30,374 nt of DNA from a virus: IMG/VR virus record IMGVR_UViG_3300011115_000700, positions 1-30,374 of that record, one strand, 5' to 3'. Position numbers and translations under genes: made by a program. Positions 1-7,021 of the stretch are shown here, piece by piece. Each line of letters opens with the position of its first letter. The first letter of the stretch is position 1. The notes beneath the pieces are model-generated. The model saw nothing but the letters and a program-made list of their open reading frames with translations. It was not told the DNA's origin and searched no databases.

Positions 1-21
1 CTGGCGGTGATGTACGTATGA
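1..21 (+). CDS. 3' end of an upstream gene (partial)
   Basis: The first 21 bases read as six codons and a TGA whose last bases overlap the ATG of the next gene (ATGA overlap). This is the coupling style seen throughout the window, so these bases are probably the tail end of a gene that lies outside it. Nothing can be said about its function. Confidence 0.45.
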   Translation: MAVMYV

Positions 22-236
22 GCGAGTCGGTGATGTTCAACCAGCACGTAGGCGCAGCTAGAGCGCTATGGGAGTTCCAAGAGAAGCTGTCAAGCCTCGG
101 CTACAACCACAGCCACCCGTCCTCAGACATAAAGCGGATCTACGACCTCATCGGTGACGCGGCCTTTGAGCGCGCAACCTACGTCGACGCGATCACGCGC
201 GAGATGGGCCTTCAGGGGAATCGGGGTATCTCGTGA
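18..236 (+). CDS. Small hypothetical protein (72 aa)
   Basis: I do not recognise this protein. It is a soluble, mildly charged 72-residue product with no signal peptide, membrane segment or visible catalytic motif. The ATG overlaps the stop of the partial upstream gene, and its own TGA overlaps the GTG of the next gene, so it sits in a translationally coupled early operon. The reading frame is supported by this tight packing and by the absence of a competing frame. Function unknown. Confidence 0.6.
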   Translation: MSESVMFNQHVGAARALWEFQEKLSSLGYNHSHPSSDIKRIYDLIGDAAFERATYVDAITREMGLQGNRGIS

Positions 237-397
237 CGATCACTCGCTCCGCAAGCGAAGAAGCCGCGCGGCTCTACGGCCACGCCGCGCTCCTACGCCT
301 TGAAGCGCAATCAGCCGACAGCGAGTTTGACCGCATCGCGCTGACGCTCCAGGCCGAAGACCTTGAAAGCAAAGCTAAGGGATTGGAGAAGCGATGA
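233..397 (+). CDS. Small hypothetical protein (54 aa)
   Basis: GTG start overlapping the TGA of the gene before, and a TGA overlapping the ATG of the gene after. The product is alanine-, leucine- and charge-rich (AARLYGHAALLRLEAQSADS near residues 11-30) and would form one or two amphipathic helices. No known family recognised. Too short for a 60-residue ORF cut-off; supported by the perfect overlap chain on both sides. Confidence 0.55.
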   Translation: MTITRSASEEAARLYGHAALLRLEAQSADSEFDRIALTLQAEDLESKAKGLEKR

Positions 398-540
398 CTG
401 TTTGGGATTGGTTCGTGTTCTTGTTCGGGTGCGGCGTCGTCTTGGCGACGGTACTCGTCCTAATCACCGCTGTCGTCGGCTGGGTAGCCGCGCGCCTTTG
501 GGGTAAGCCAACAGACAACCGCGCGCATCGTCGCGCCTAA
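394..540 (+). CDS. Small single-span membrane protein (48 aa)
   Basis: ATG overlaps the preceding stop (ATGA). Residues about 4-38 are strongly hydrophobic (WDWFVFLFGCGVVLATVLVL and onward), followed by a basic tail ending HRRA, so one membrane span with a positive cytoplasmic C-terminus is likely. Membrane mini-proteins in phage early operons are sometimes superinfection-exclusion factors, but nothing here shows that directly. Holin is less likely, because the lysis genes are clustered near the other end of the window. Confidence 0.55.
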   Translation: MTVWDWFVFLFGCGVVLATVLVLITAVVGWVAARLWGKPTDNRAHRRA

Positions 541-560
541 CTGATTCGGGGGATGACCGA

Positions 561-1337
561 ATGAGCAATACAGATACAAACGGCAACGGCGAGATCGTCG
601 AAGCTGTCGTAGTTCAATCACAAGAGCTAGCTCCGGCCGGACTCTTCAAGACCGACGACCCGGTTGAGGTCGTCGAGCGCGCTACGAGAGTGGCGGACTC
701 GCTGAAGGACGTAATCAAGCAGCGCGAGCTCTATACGATGATTCAGGGCAAGCCGCACGTTCGCGTCGAAGGCTGGCAGCTAGTGGGCGCGATGCTCGGC
801 GTAACCGCCGTTTGCGTTGAGACGGTCGAGGTTGAGGGCGGCTGGAAAGCCACCGTCGAAGCTCGCACCGCTGACGGCAGGGTGATCGGTTCGGCTTCTG
901 CGCTTTGCACGAAGAACGAGAAGCGCGGCCCGTGGAAATCGGCTGACGATTACGCGCGGCTTTCGATGGCTCAAACTCGCGCGACGAGCAAAGCCTTGAA
1001 GGGGCCGCTCGGCTTCGTGATCTCGCTCGCGGGGTATCAGACAACGCCGGCAGAAGAGATGACCTTCGTCGAGGCCGACCCGGTAGCCGAGGTTGAGCCA
1101 GCGACGCCGCCGGATCTAATCGACGCAGGAGCGGCAGCGGAGATCGTGAACGATGCTGACGGTTTCGGGCTGCTGGAAACTCTCCAGCTAGCCGCTAGCC
1201 ACGTAGCAGGCTTTGACGTTGGCGACTGCTCTACAAAGCCGAAGGCTAAGAAGGCGCTGCTGAAGCTCTCCGCGAATGATGGCGAGCGCTTGAACGCTTG
1301 GATCAGCAAGAAGGCCGACGAGCAGGTGACGGTATGA
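561..1337 (+). CDS. Conserved phage protein, candidate ssDNA-annealing/recombination partner of the adjacent nuclease
   Basis: 258 residues, start ATG preceded by a G-rich Shine-Dalgarno (GGGGGA). The middle of the protein (about residues 55-165) has the pattern YTMIQGKPHVRVEGWQLVG, then a beta-rich stretch, then SMAQTRATSKALKGPLGFVI and LAGYQTTPAEEM. From memory this arrangement is a recurrent actinophage family, usually annotated hypothetical. The AQTR-SKAL block recalls single-strand annealing proteins such as ERF or RecT, but I cannot prove homology. The gene overlaps a PD-(D/E)XK nuclease by 4 bp. An annealing protein next to an exonuclease is the classic phage recombination pair, and that is the main reason for the suggestion. 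The C-terminal third (170-258) is acidic/alanine-rich and of low similarity to anything I know. Confidence 0.7.
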   Translation: MSNTDTNGNGEIVEAVVVQSQELAPAGLFKTDDPVEVVERATRVADSLKDVIKQRELYTMIQGKPHVRVEGWQLVGAMLGVTAVCVETVEVEGGWKATVEARTADGRVIGSASALCTKNEKRGPWKSADDYARLSMAQTRATSKALKGPLGFVISLAGYQTTPAEEMTFVEADPVAEVEPATPPDLIDAGAAAEIVNDADGFGLLETLQLAASHVAGFDVGDCSTKPKAKKALLKLSANDGERLNAWISKKADEQVTV

Positions 1338-2257
1338 CCGTCCTCGTCGACCGCGACTTTGAGGTTCACACGCTGCCCAGCGGGGAAACGCTTGTCTACC
1401 GCGACCGCGACCACTCCTACTGGAAAGAGCTAGTGGAGAAGCCGAACGGTGAGCAGGCCGGAAAGGGCAGGCTCACGGGAGTCTCAACCGTTGTCGGCCC
1501 GATGGACTGGCAGAGCGACAATCTGATGGGCTGGGCCGCGAGGCTTGACCGCGAGGGCGTGGCGGCTTTGGCTGCTGACTCTTTCTCTAGCTCGGACGCT
1601 TTGGCTTCGCTTGGCTGGCTGGCATCGGGGGAGAGCATCGGCATCGCACTAGATGGCGCCGAGCTCTCCTGGCGGCAGACGAGAGACAAGGCGGCGACGC
1701 GCGGGACGGCGGTTCACACTCACGCGCTGAACGCCCTAGCGAGCGGCGAGCCGGTTCCGGCCTTTGAGCAGATGACCGGCGAAGAGCGCGGCTACGCGGA
1801 AGGCGTGACAGCGTTCTGGCTTGACCACGATCCAAAGGTGATCGCCGCCGAAGCGGTCGTCGCGGATCTCGAGCTGGGCGTTGCCGGACGGTTTGACCTG
1901 CTTGCTGAGATCGACGGGCGCGTAGTTGTCCTTGACGCTAAGACCTCCAAGTATCTGTCGGCCAAGTTCGTCGCGCAGATCGCGGGCTATGCGCTTCTCC
2001 TAGAGCGCTCCGGCTATCAGAAGCCAGAGGCCGGAGCAGTGCTTCAGGTACGCGAAGACGGCTCCTACTCGCTAATCGAAATGGAAATCGTCGAGGACGA
2101 CTTCACGATGGCGCTCGCGGTTTATCGCCGCGCAGCGGAGATCAAGAAGCGCCTACGCGCGGCGGAGAAGGCATCGAAGCCAACCGAGCCGGTGATCGTC
2201 GACGAGATGGCGGCAAAGCGCGCCGAGAAGCTAGAGAGGCAGCCCGTCAATGACTGA
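1334..2257 (+). CDS. PD-(D/E)XK (Cas4/RecB-like) nuclease
   Basis: 307 residues from ATG 1334, chosen over the in-frame TTG at 1298 because it forms an ATGA overlap with the preceding stop. Visible nuclease landmarks in order: RGTAVH near 123-128, E173 in EAVV, GRFD at 185-188, the catalytic LDAKTSK at 200-206 (D201, K203), and the helix QIAGYA at 215-220. These are the H, E, D, D-x-K and Q-x3-Y elements of the RecB/Cas4/lambda-exonuclease-like superfamily. No iron-sulphur cysteine cluster is visible, unlike true Cas4. With the neighbouring upstream protein it may form a phage end-resection and annealing module for recombination or concatemer processing. The nuclease class is confident; the exact role is inferred. 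Confidence 0.85.
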   Translation: MTVLVDRDFEVHTLPSGETLVYRDRDHSYWKELVEKPNGEQAGKGRLTGVSTVVGPMDWQSDNLMGWAARLDREGVAALAADSFSSSDALASLGWLASGESIGIALDGAELSWRQTRDKAATRGTAVHTHALNALASGEPVPAFEQMTGEERGYAEGVTAFWLDHDPKVIAAEAVVADLELGVAGRFDLLAEIDGRVVVLDAKTSKYLSAKFVAQIAGYALLLERSGYQKPEAGAVLQVREDGSYSLIEMEIVEDDFTMALAVYRRAAEIKKRLRAAEKASKPTEPVIVDEMAAKRAEKLERQPVND

Positions 2258-2453
2258 GCTAACGACCGGCGAGAAGGACGCGATCCTCGTAGCTAAGGCT
2301 CGCGCCGGCACGATCACAGGCGCGGAGCTTCGCCAGGTATCGCACTTCTCAATCAACCGCATCGACCGCTACGACCTCGCGCACTTGACGGCTGCTGATC
2401 GCCGCTGGGCGAGCGATGAGCGCTGCGAGGCAAACGGAAGGTTTAGCGAATGA
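2250..2453 (+). CDS. Small hypothetical protein (67 aa)
   Basis: The ATG overlaps the end of the nuclease gene by 8 bp. The 67-residue product is polar, with a helix-rich N-terminus (TTGEKDAILVAKARAGTITG) that loosely suggests a small helix-turn-helix or adaptor fold, but no definite motif. Its stop overlaps the next start. Function unknown. Confidence 0.55.
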   Translation: MTELTTGEKDAILVAKARAGTITGAELRQVSHFSINRIDRYDLAHLTAADRRWASDERCEANGRFSE

Positions 2454-2842
2454 GCGGAGCGCTAGACATCGTTGGCGCAAGGGAGGCCGAACACGCGGCC
2501 TCGGCGCTCCAGCTTGGCTCTGAGGCCGCGCTAAGAGAATCTGCGAGGGTAGTAGCAGCCGCCGAGCAGTCCTATCGGTTGGAGTTGGCTAAGGCCATCA
2601 CGCGCATCCACGCTGAAGGCGTGGCGTGGAGCTCGACGGCTGATCTCGCTCGTGGGAATGAGCGCGTCGCGGGGCTTCGTTATGCCCGCGACGTTGCTCA
2701 GGGCGTTCACGAAGCCGCGCAGCAGGCCGCCTTCCGTCACGGCGCAGACCGCAGGGCTCTCGGTCGTCTTATCGACTGGAGCGCGCGCATTGACTTACGC
2801 AGCAATGGGGAAACCGAACAGCCGTATCGGGTCGCGGCCTAA
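2450..2842 (+). CDS. Hypothetical alanine-rich helical protein (130 aa)
   Basis: The ATG overlaps the preceding TGA. The sequence is alanine- and arginine-rich and mostly helical, with regular hydrophobic spacing over about residues 10-110, possibly a coiled coil or a helical bundle. No signal peptide, membrane segment or catalytic motif is visible. It sits between a nuclease and a winged-helix candidate in the early operon. I do not recognise it. Confidence 0.55.
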   Translation: MSGALDIVGAREAEHAASALQLGSEAALRESARVVAAAEQSYRLELAKAITRIHAEGVAWSSTADLARGNERVAGLRYARDVAQGVHEAAQQAAFRHGADRRALGRLIDWSARIDLRSNGETEQPYRVAA

Positions 2843-2856
2843 TGAGAGGAGTTGGT

Positions 2857-3159
2857 ATGACACAGAAAGAGCGGGTGCTAAAGAGTCTCCGCGTGGCAGG
2901 TTCGCGCGGGATTACGCAAGCTGACTGGACGGGCGCTTCAGGTACGCCGGACGGCGGGCCACCGATAACTCGGCTAGCCGCGCGAGTCCTTGACTTGTCG
3001 CAGGACGGCCACGTAATCGCTAAGGGCGCGATCCGTGACCTCTGCCGCATCTACAAGCTAGAGCCAAGCGCGCCAATCTGCTCACCGATCATCCCGATCA
3101 CGCTAATCAGCGAAGAGCGGCACATCCCTAGCCCTTACGAGTACGAGGCCGCAGCGTGA
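2857..3159 (+). CDS. Winged-helix DNA-binding protein candidate
   Basis: About 100 residues. I place the start at ATG 2857 because GAGGAG sits at the right distance upstream; an in-frame ATG at 2842 would add five residues and overlap the previous stop. Residues 1-55 (MTQKERVLKSLRVAGSRGIT, then TRLAARVLDLSQDGHVI) follow the winged-helix layout of helix, helix, recognition helix and beta wing ending in GHVI. The remainder is basic then proline-rich. It is one of only a few candidate transcription regulators in the window, so it could control the early operon. Alternative: a plain DNA-binding adaptor. Function inferred from fold only. Confidence 0.6.
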   Translation: MTQKERVLKSLRVAGSRGITQADWTGASGTPDGGPPITRLAARVLDLSQDGHVIAKGAIRDLCRIYKLEPSAPICSPIIPITLISEERHIPSPYEYEAAA

Positions 3160-3626
3160 GCCAGCCACTAGAAGCGCTTGAACGAGCAAACCGCGTCCGC
3201 TACGGCCGGCGCGATGTCAAGGCCGAACTATCAAGTGGGATTCTCCCACTTCGGGACGCGCTCGCAGATGAGCGCGTAGCCACGATGCCGGTTCACAAGC
3301 TCCTGGCTTCTATGCGTAGCTGGGGGCCAACGCGAGCGATGACGCTGCTCGTCGAGGTAGGAGTTAGCCCGCTTCGGGAGCTTGGAACGCTCACAGACCG
3401 CGAGCGCGACTTCATCGCTGAGTACGCGCCGATGACTCCGAAAGAGCGCGAGGTCGCTTCCTACAAGCGCGGACTAGAGAAGGTGCTCCAGGAGGCGCAA
3501 AGGCGCGGCTGGAAGCCTCGTCTGCACGACGCGGCGGGCGTTGTAGTCGTCACGGTTCTAGGCGAGGCGATGCTGACCGACCTTGAAGACCTCGGATTCC
3601 TCCAAGCGGAGCTGGAGGCGGCGTGA
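3156..3626 (+). CDS. mIHF-like nucleoid-associated protein with extra C-terminal region
   Basis: 156 residues, GTG start overlapping the preceding TGA. Residues about 5-90 match the actinobacterial integration host factor pattern: ALERANRVRYGRRDVKAEL, then an L-DAL-DERVATMPVHKLLAS segment, then WGPTRAMTLLVEVGVSP and LGTLTDRER. In mIHF this region forms an H2TH-type fold that bends DNA and helps integrases and nucleoid packing. Cellular mIHF is about 100-105 residues, so the final 55-60 residues here are an addition (basic helix YKRGLEKVLQEAQRRGW followed by a beta-rich stretch VVVVTVLGEAM). The phage may supply its own DNA-bending factor for excision, replication or late transcription. Family assignment is good; the function of the tail is unknown. 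Confidence 0.72.
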   Translation: MSQPLEALERANRVRYGRRDVKAELSSGILPLRDALADERVATMPVHKLLASMRSWGPTRAMTLLVEVGVSPLRELGTLTDRERDFIAEYAPMTPKEREVASYKRGLEKVLQEAQRRGWKPRLHDAAGVVVVTVLGEAMLTDLEDLGFLQAELEAA

Positions 3627-3943
3627 AGCGAGCGAAGAAGCCGCCGAAGGTGGAGAAGGTCGCGCCGATGTATCAGGTGGTCACTTTCCAAGATGCGCGG
3701 ATCGCTAAGTACGGCGTTCTGCGCGGGTCGCTGTCTCGCGGCTTCACCTACGACCACTCCGTTGAGCTAGCTGCCGGCGTTCTGGACGCGCCCGTCTTCG
3801 CGTCGATACCGCTAGGAGCGTGGCTGCTCGCAAGGCGCGGAGGGCAGCCCGTAGACGCTCTGACGGCTGGGAAGCGCTGGGCGCATTACGTTCAAGCTGG
3901 CGGGTCGGTAGTTGACGGCGCGCTTGTGGACGGCGAGCAATGA
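3623..3943 (+). CDS. Hypothetical protein (106 aa)
   Basis: GTG start overlapping the previous TGA. Strongly basic N-terminus (KRAKKPPKVEK), then a soluble domain without recognisable motif. No membrane segment or signal peptide. The stop overlaps the start of the kinase gene, so it is co-translated with it. I do not recognise it. Confidence 0.55.
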   Translation: MKRAKKPPKVEKVAPMYQVVTFQDARIAKYGVLRGSLSRGFTYDHSVELAAGVLDAPVFASIPLGAWLLARRGGQPVDALTAGKRWAHYVQAGGSVVDGALVDGEQ

Positions 3944-4425
3944 GAATCGTCCTCACAGGTCAAATGGGCTCAGGCAAGAGCCACATCGCCGGACTACTCG
4001 TTCCACTTGGTTACACGCGGCTGCACTTCGCCACGCCGCTCAAACAAGCCGCGTTGTGCTTTCAAGATAAGCCAGGACGCGAGCTGCTTCAGAAGCTCTC
4101 TGAGGTTTCACGCGGCGTTGAACCGCGTCCGCTACTGGAGCGGATGGAGGAAGCGTTGGAGTTTGCTGGCGATGACGTGGTCATTGACGACTGCCGCTTC
4201 AAGGATGAGCTCGCAATGCTGCGCGCTAACGACTTCAAGGCGGTTCGCATCGCCGCTCCTATTGGCCTACGGGTCGAGCGACTGAAGGCGAACGGCAGGT
4301 TTGAGAGCCTCGATCAGCTCAGTCACGTTTCAGAGAACGGACTGCTTGGCGTTGATCTGCCGGTGTTGGAGAACGTGGGAAGCGACGAGCACCTATTGAG
4401 CGACCTAATGGAGATCGTTCAATGA
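3940..4425 (+). CDS. Deoxynucleoside monophosphate kinase-like P-loop protein
   Basis: 161 residues, ATGA overlap with the preceding gene. A perfect Walker A (GQMGSGKS, residues 7-14) follows the first beta strand, and a core strand VVIDDCRFKDEL near 83-94 looks like the Walker-B-like strand and acidic turn of phage dNMP kinases. Basic residues around 112-120 could form the lid. These enzymes phosphorylate dNMPs to dNDPs to feed phage DNA synthesis. The length is somewhat short for T4 gp1-type enzymes but normal for actinophage versions. Substrate range cannot be read from sequence; another small-molecule kinase is possible. Confidence 0.72.
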   Translation: MRIVLTGQMGSGKSHIAGLLVPLGYTRLHFATPLKQAALCFQDKPGRELLQKLSEVSRGVEPRPLLERMEEALEFAGDDVVIDDCRFKDELAMLRANDFKAVRIAAPIGLRVERLKANGRFESLDQLSHVSENGLLGVDLPVLENVGSDEHLLSDLMEIVQ

Positions 4426-4817
4426 TCCTCGCGCTCGCAGCCGCCGCAGTCCTTACCGGCTCCGGGAGTGCTTACGCCTCTTGCGACGGGTCAACGACGC
4501 AGACCGCGAGCGGACAAACGGTTCGCGTTGGCTACGTCGCAGCGAACGGCCTACCGCTCGGCTCGTGGGTTGAGATGCGGCGCCCGTCGCGCGTAATGGG
4601 GCTCAGGTACTTCCGCGTGATGGACAGGGGCGGAATGGCTTTCGGAACGGATCTGGACTTCTGGACTGATGACTGCCAATGGATGAACGCTTGGGGCCGT
4701 AGGCCGGTCACGTACCGCGTTGTTCCTCGTAGTGAGCTTTACCGGGGGAAGCCGTATAAGGGCTGGAAGCTGCGGCGTGCCGCTAAGGGCGCTCGGTTGA
4801 CTTGGAGCGCACGATGA
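4422..4817 (+). CDS. Secreted 3D/double-psi beta-barrel-like protein
   Basis: 131 residues. The N-terminus is a Sec signal peptide: a hydrophobic run ILALAAAAVLTGSGSA with a plausible AYA-S cleavage site near residue 19. The mature part contains MGLRYFRVMDRGGMAFGTDL (residues 59-78), followed by a DFWTDDC segment. This DRGG and D-x-D pattern resembles the 3D and RlpA double-psi beta-barrel domains that act on peptidoglycan; two cysteines (21 and 85) may form a disulphide. It lies among early genes, far from the lysis cassette, so it may modify the wall or block superinfection rather than cause lysis. It overlaps both neighbours by 4 bp. Domain call is moderate; function is inference. Confidence 0.62.
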   Translation: MILALAAAAVLTGSGSAYASCDGSTTQTASGQTVRVGYVAANGLPLGSWVEMRRPSRVMGLRYFRVMDRGGMAFGTDLDFWTDDCQWMNAWGRRPVTYRVVPRSELYRGKPYKGWKLRRAAKGARLTWSAR

Positions 4818-5146
4818 AGCGCGACTGGACTGCCGCGCGGGCGAAGTGTGACGCCGAAGGCCGCTGTCGGTACTGCCGCGTCGCAGGGCCGTTGGAGGCC
4901 GCGCACATCATTAGCCGCTCAATCAAGGGCCACGACAATCAGATGGCGGATAGCTGCATACCCCTTTGCCCGTCCTGCCATCGCCAGCAGCACCACGACC
5001 GAGCCTCAATGAAGCTACTCAGCCGGGGCTTCTTGACCGCAGAAGAGCAGGCCGCAGCGGTCTTGGCGGCGGGCTCAATCTTTCAGGCGGTCGAACTTAT
5101 AGATGGCAGAGGCTCGTCCAAATCACTAGACACGGGAGAAAAGTAA
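4814..5146 (+). CDS. HNH endonuclease
   Basis: 110 residues from ATG 4814, which overlaps the preceding TGA; a TTG at 4802 is the less likely alternative. The zinc pairs CRYC (18-21) and CPSC (52-55) bracket AAHIISRS with H31, N42 and the H56/H60 region, the beta-beta-alpha metal fold of HNH nucleases. Phage HNH proteins can be homing nucleases or, when next to terminase, packaging helpers. This one is in the early operon, far from terminase, so a homing or DNA-metabolic role is more likely. Confidence 0.82.
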   Translation: MKRDWTAARAKCDAEGRCRYCRVAGPLEAAHIISRSIKGHDNQMADSCIPLCPSCHRQQHHDRASMKLLSRGFLTAEEQAAAVLAAGSIFQAVELIDGRGSSKSLDTGEK

Positions 5147-5385
5147 TGACAGCACGAATCGAGAAGGCCGCCGAAGGCTACTGGCAGACAATCAAGCGAA
5201 ACACCGACACCGGGGATGAAATCTCCGTCGATTACATCGGGGATGATCACGCTCGCGGCGGCGTATGCGTCTCCCTGCTGCTCGCACTATCGGGCGGCGA
5301 CACGGTTTGGCTTCCGCCGGACAGGGCCGAGCGATTGGGCGAAGAACTGATCGCGGCTGCGAAGCGCGCGCGGGAGCTTGTATGA
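5146..5385 (+). CDS. Hypothetical protein (79 aa)
   Basis: ATG 5146 shares its first base with the preceding TAA (TAATG); the longer in-frame ORF from 4966 would run inside the HNH gene and is not credible. The product is a small soluble protein with a beta-rich centre (GGVCVSLLLALSGGDTVWLP) and a helical C-terminus. No known family recognised. Coupled to the next gene by an ATGA overlap. Confidence 0.55.
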   Translation: MTARIEKAAEGYWQTIKRNTDTGDEISVDYIGDDHARGGVCVSLLLALSGGDTVWLPPDRAERLGEELIAAAKRARELV

Positions 5386-5603
5386 GCCGCAAGTGCTGGG
5401 CCGTCAGAGACAACGCGGGAGCGACCGTTGAGATTGAGTGGGTAGAGGGCGGCGCGTTGCTGCGTTCTTACACGGGCGACGAGTTGGAGGACGGGACACT
5501 GAGCCCTCCGTTCGCCCGCTTTACAAATAGCCAAAGCCGCTGGCTTGCTGAGTGCTTGCTAAAGGCCGCGGGAATCCGTTACACGCTTGGAGATAAAAAA
5601 TGA
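5382..5603 (+). CDS. Hypothetical protein (73 aa)
   Basis: ATG 5382 overlaps the previous TGA. The product looks beta-rich in its first half (CWAVRDNAGATVEIEWVEGG) with a helix near SRWLAECLLKAAGI. It has the same size class as the gene upstream (79 residues), but I see no clear sequence similarity between the two. Function unknown. Confidence 0.55.
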   Translation: MSRKCWAVRDNAGATVEIEWVEGGALLRSYTGDELEDGTLSPPFARFTNSQSRWLAECLLKAAGIRYTLGDKK

Positions 5604-6358
5604 GTGAACTTGTTGAGGTTGTAAATGGGATTGTTGTTGACGCTCGACCACTGGCTGAAATCAGCGCGGAGATTCACGCTGCTGAGGGGGCTGAGGTTGG
5701 CGGCTTTGTTCGGGTTGGAATGTTGCTGCGGGAAGTTCAGCAGTCAAAGGCTTACGTTGGGGAGTTTGGCACGTTTGAGGACTACATTGAGGCAGAGTTT
5801 GGCCTTGGATGGCGACAGGCTTACTATCAAATGGACGCCGCCGAACTAGCGGTTGAACTTGCACCATTGGTGCAGGTTCCTAGTACTCGCGTTCTGCGGG
5901 AGTTTGCCTCGGTGCAGAACCAGAAGGGACTAAAAGCAGCGGCTAGCGCGTTCGCGGAGGTTTATCAGCAATACGAGCGCGAGCGCGAACGCAACCCGAA
6001 ACTGAGACTGACCGCGAAGTATGCGCGAACAGCACTCATCCAGCTACGGCTAAAGCCAGGGCCAGCAAATGGGGGGCCATCGAACCGGGGAATCCAAGCG
6101 GGCTTCATCTTTGACTCGTACAAGCGCAACAGCGGCCAGCTTGTTAGGTGGATTGAGTCAGAGGTCAACGACAATCCGCCAAGCGTTGAGCTCCGCAAAA
6201 TGATGGCGCGCCAAGCTGATCTTCTTCAGGCGGCGGCTGATGCTTGCCGCGCCATAGCGGACGGCGGGAAGCCAAACCACGAGGCAATCGGGGCGGCGAT
6301 CCAGCGCAGCGACGACAAGCTGAAGGGCTTTGACGAGCCGCTTCAGCTAGCCGCGTGA
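5600..6358 (+). CDS. ParB-like / plasmid replication-type DNA-binding protein
   Basis: 252 residues; an ATG after GGAGATAAAAA overlaps the previous TGA. Residues about 38-78 (RVGMLLREVQQSKAYVGEFG, then FEDYIEAEFGLGWRQAYYQM) match the helical segment typical of ParB-like and plasmid replication/partition accessory proteins, where 'the protein is a grower in a given way, and the HTH reads Y-Q-M-DAAE'. There is no clear ParB CTPase box, so it is probably not a true partition protein. The middle is charged and helical (YERERERNPKLRL), the C-terminus glutamine/alanine-rich. The 5' end of the gene is less GC-rich than its neighbours. A role in replication control or gene regulation is inference. 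Confidence 0.5.
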   Translation: MSELVEVVNGIVVDARPLAEISAEIHAAEGAEVGGFVRVGMLLREVQQSKAYVGEFGTFEDYIEAEFGLGWRQAYYQMDAAELAVELAPLVQVPSTRVLREFASVQNQKGLKAAASAFAEVYQQYERERERNPKLRLTAKYARTALIQLRLKPGPANGGPSNRGIQAGFIFDSYKRNSGQLVRWIESEVNDNPPSVELRKMMARQADLLQAAADACRAIADGGKPNHEAIGAAIQRSDDKLKGFDEPLQLAA

Positions 6359-6384
6359 TCTCCTCTACCCGTAAGGAAATAAGA

Positions 6385-6687
6385 ATGGTGGGACTAACGC
6401 GATGCCGCGACCGCTGCGTAGAAGCACTCGCAACCGGAACGTGCAACTGCAAGACCTACTGCCGGGCAACTGGAGAACTCGGCCACCTTAGATTCCGCCG
6501 AACCTACACAGACGGCACCGGCCGCGTCACCGCCGTAACCGGACAGATAGGAACCGCACACGGAAGAGAAATAGCGGCCTGGACTGATCTTGCTGACAAG
6601 TGGAACCTAGAGCTGACAATACGCGGCTACTCACGAGTCGCGGATCACAAGTTCGAGGTCGAGTTTCGCCGGCGGGAGGAATCGTGA
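6385..6687 (+). CDS. Cysteine-containing hypothetical protein (100 aa)
   Basis: I use ATG 6385, preceded by AAGGAA at about 10 nt; an in-frame GTG at 6355 overlapping the previous stop would add ten residues. Four cysteines cluster within residues 7-26 (CRDRC, then CNCKTYC), a likely small zinc-binding element, followed by a beta-rich region. I do not recognise the family. The GTG of the next gene overlaps its stop. Confidence 0.55.
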   Translation: MVGLTRCRDRCVEALATGTCNCKTYCRATGELGHLRFRRTYTDGTGRVTAVTGQIGTAHGREIAAWTDLADKWNLELTIRGYSRVADHKFEVEFRRREES

Positions 6688-6875
6688 CTATTGAGGAGCG
6701 CCTACGAGCGCGTGGCATTGAGCCGACCAAAGAAGCCGTCGCTGCGTACCACGTAGCGCAGCGGATAGCCGACAACATCATCGCGGATCTAAACGCCGAG
6801 AACTTGAAGATGCATCGCTTGGAGTTTATGGGCGAGGACTGGAACGGCTTCAAGGGCAAAGAGAACAAGCCGTGA
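6684..6875 (+). CDS. Mini-protein, paralogue A (63 aa)
   Basis: GTG 6684 after a GGGAGGA Shine-Dalgarno, overlapping the preceding TGA; the longer in-frame ORF from 6600 lies inside the gene before it and is rejected. Its N-terminus, TIEERLRARGIEPTKEAVAA then YHVA, is clearly related to that of the next gene (TLEDKLRAAGITPTIDACAA then YRLA). The C-terminal half is helical and charged. Function unknown; the two were probably produced by local gene duplication. Confidence 0.6.
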   Translation: MTIEERLRARGIEPTKEAVAAYHVAQRIADNIIADLNAENLKMHRLEFMGEDWNGFKGKENKP

Positions 6876-7021
6876 CGCTAGAGGACAAACTTCGCGCCGC
6901 AGGAATCACGCCGACGATCGACGCCTGCGCCGCCTACCGCCTCGCGCTCGCAGACAAGTCCGCAAATGGCGACAATGCCCGTCCGCTACCGATCACAGTG
7001 TGGCAACCTAAGAAGCGATGA
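6872..7021 (+). CDS. Mini-protein, paralogue B (49 aa)
   Basis: GTG 6872 overlaps the TGA of paralogue A, and its TGA overlaps the integrase ATG. About 15 of the first 24 residues match paralogue A in the same positions, including the L-R-A-G-I-x-P-T core; the downstream parts differ, and this copy ends in a proline-rich basic tail (PITVWQPKKR). Placed immediately before the integrase, so a role in the integration or lysogeny decision (for example an excisionase-like helper) is conceivable but not shown. Confidence 0.55.
   Translation: MTLEDKLRAAGITPTIDACAAYRLALADKSANGDNARPLPITVWQPKKR

Noticed and set aside
715-1044. Minus-strand ORFs here and throughout the window
   Set aside because: They are mirror frames of GC-rich genes, with Arg/Ser/Pro-rich sequences, no ribosome-binding sites and no recognisable domains.
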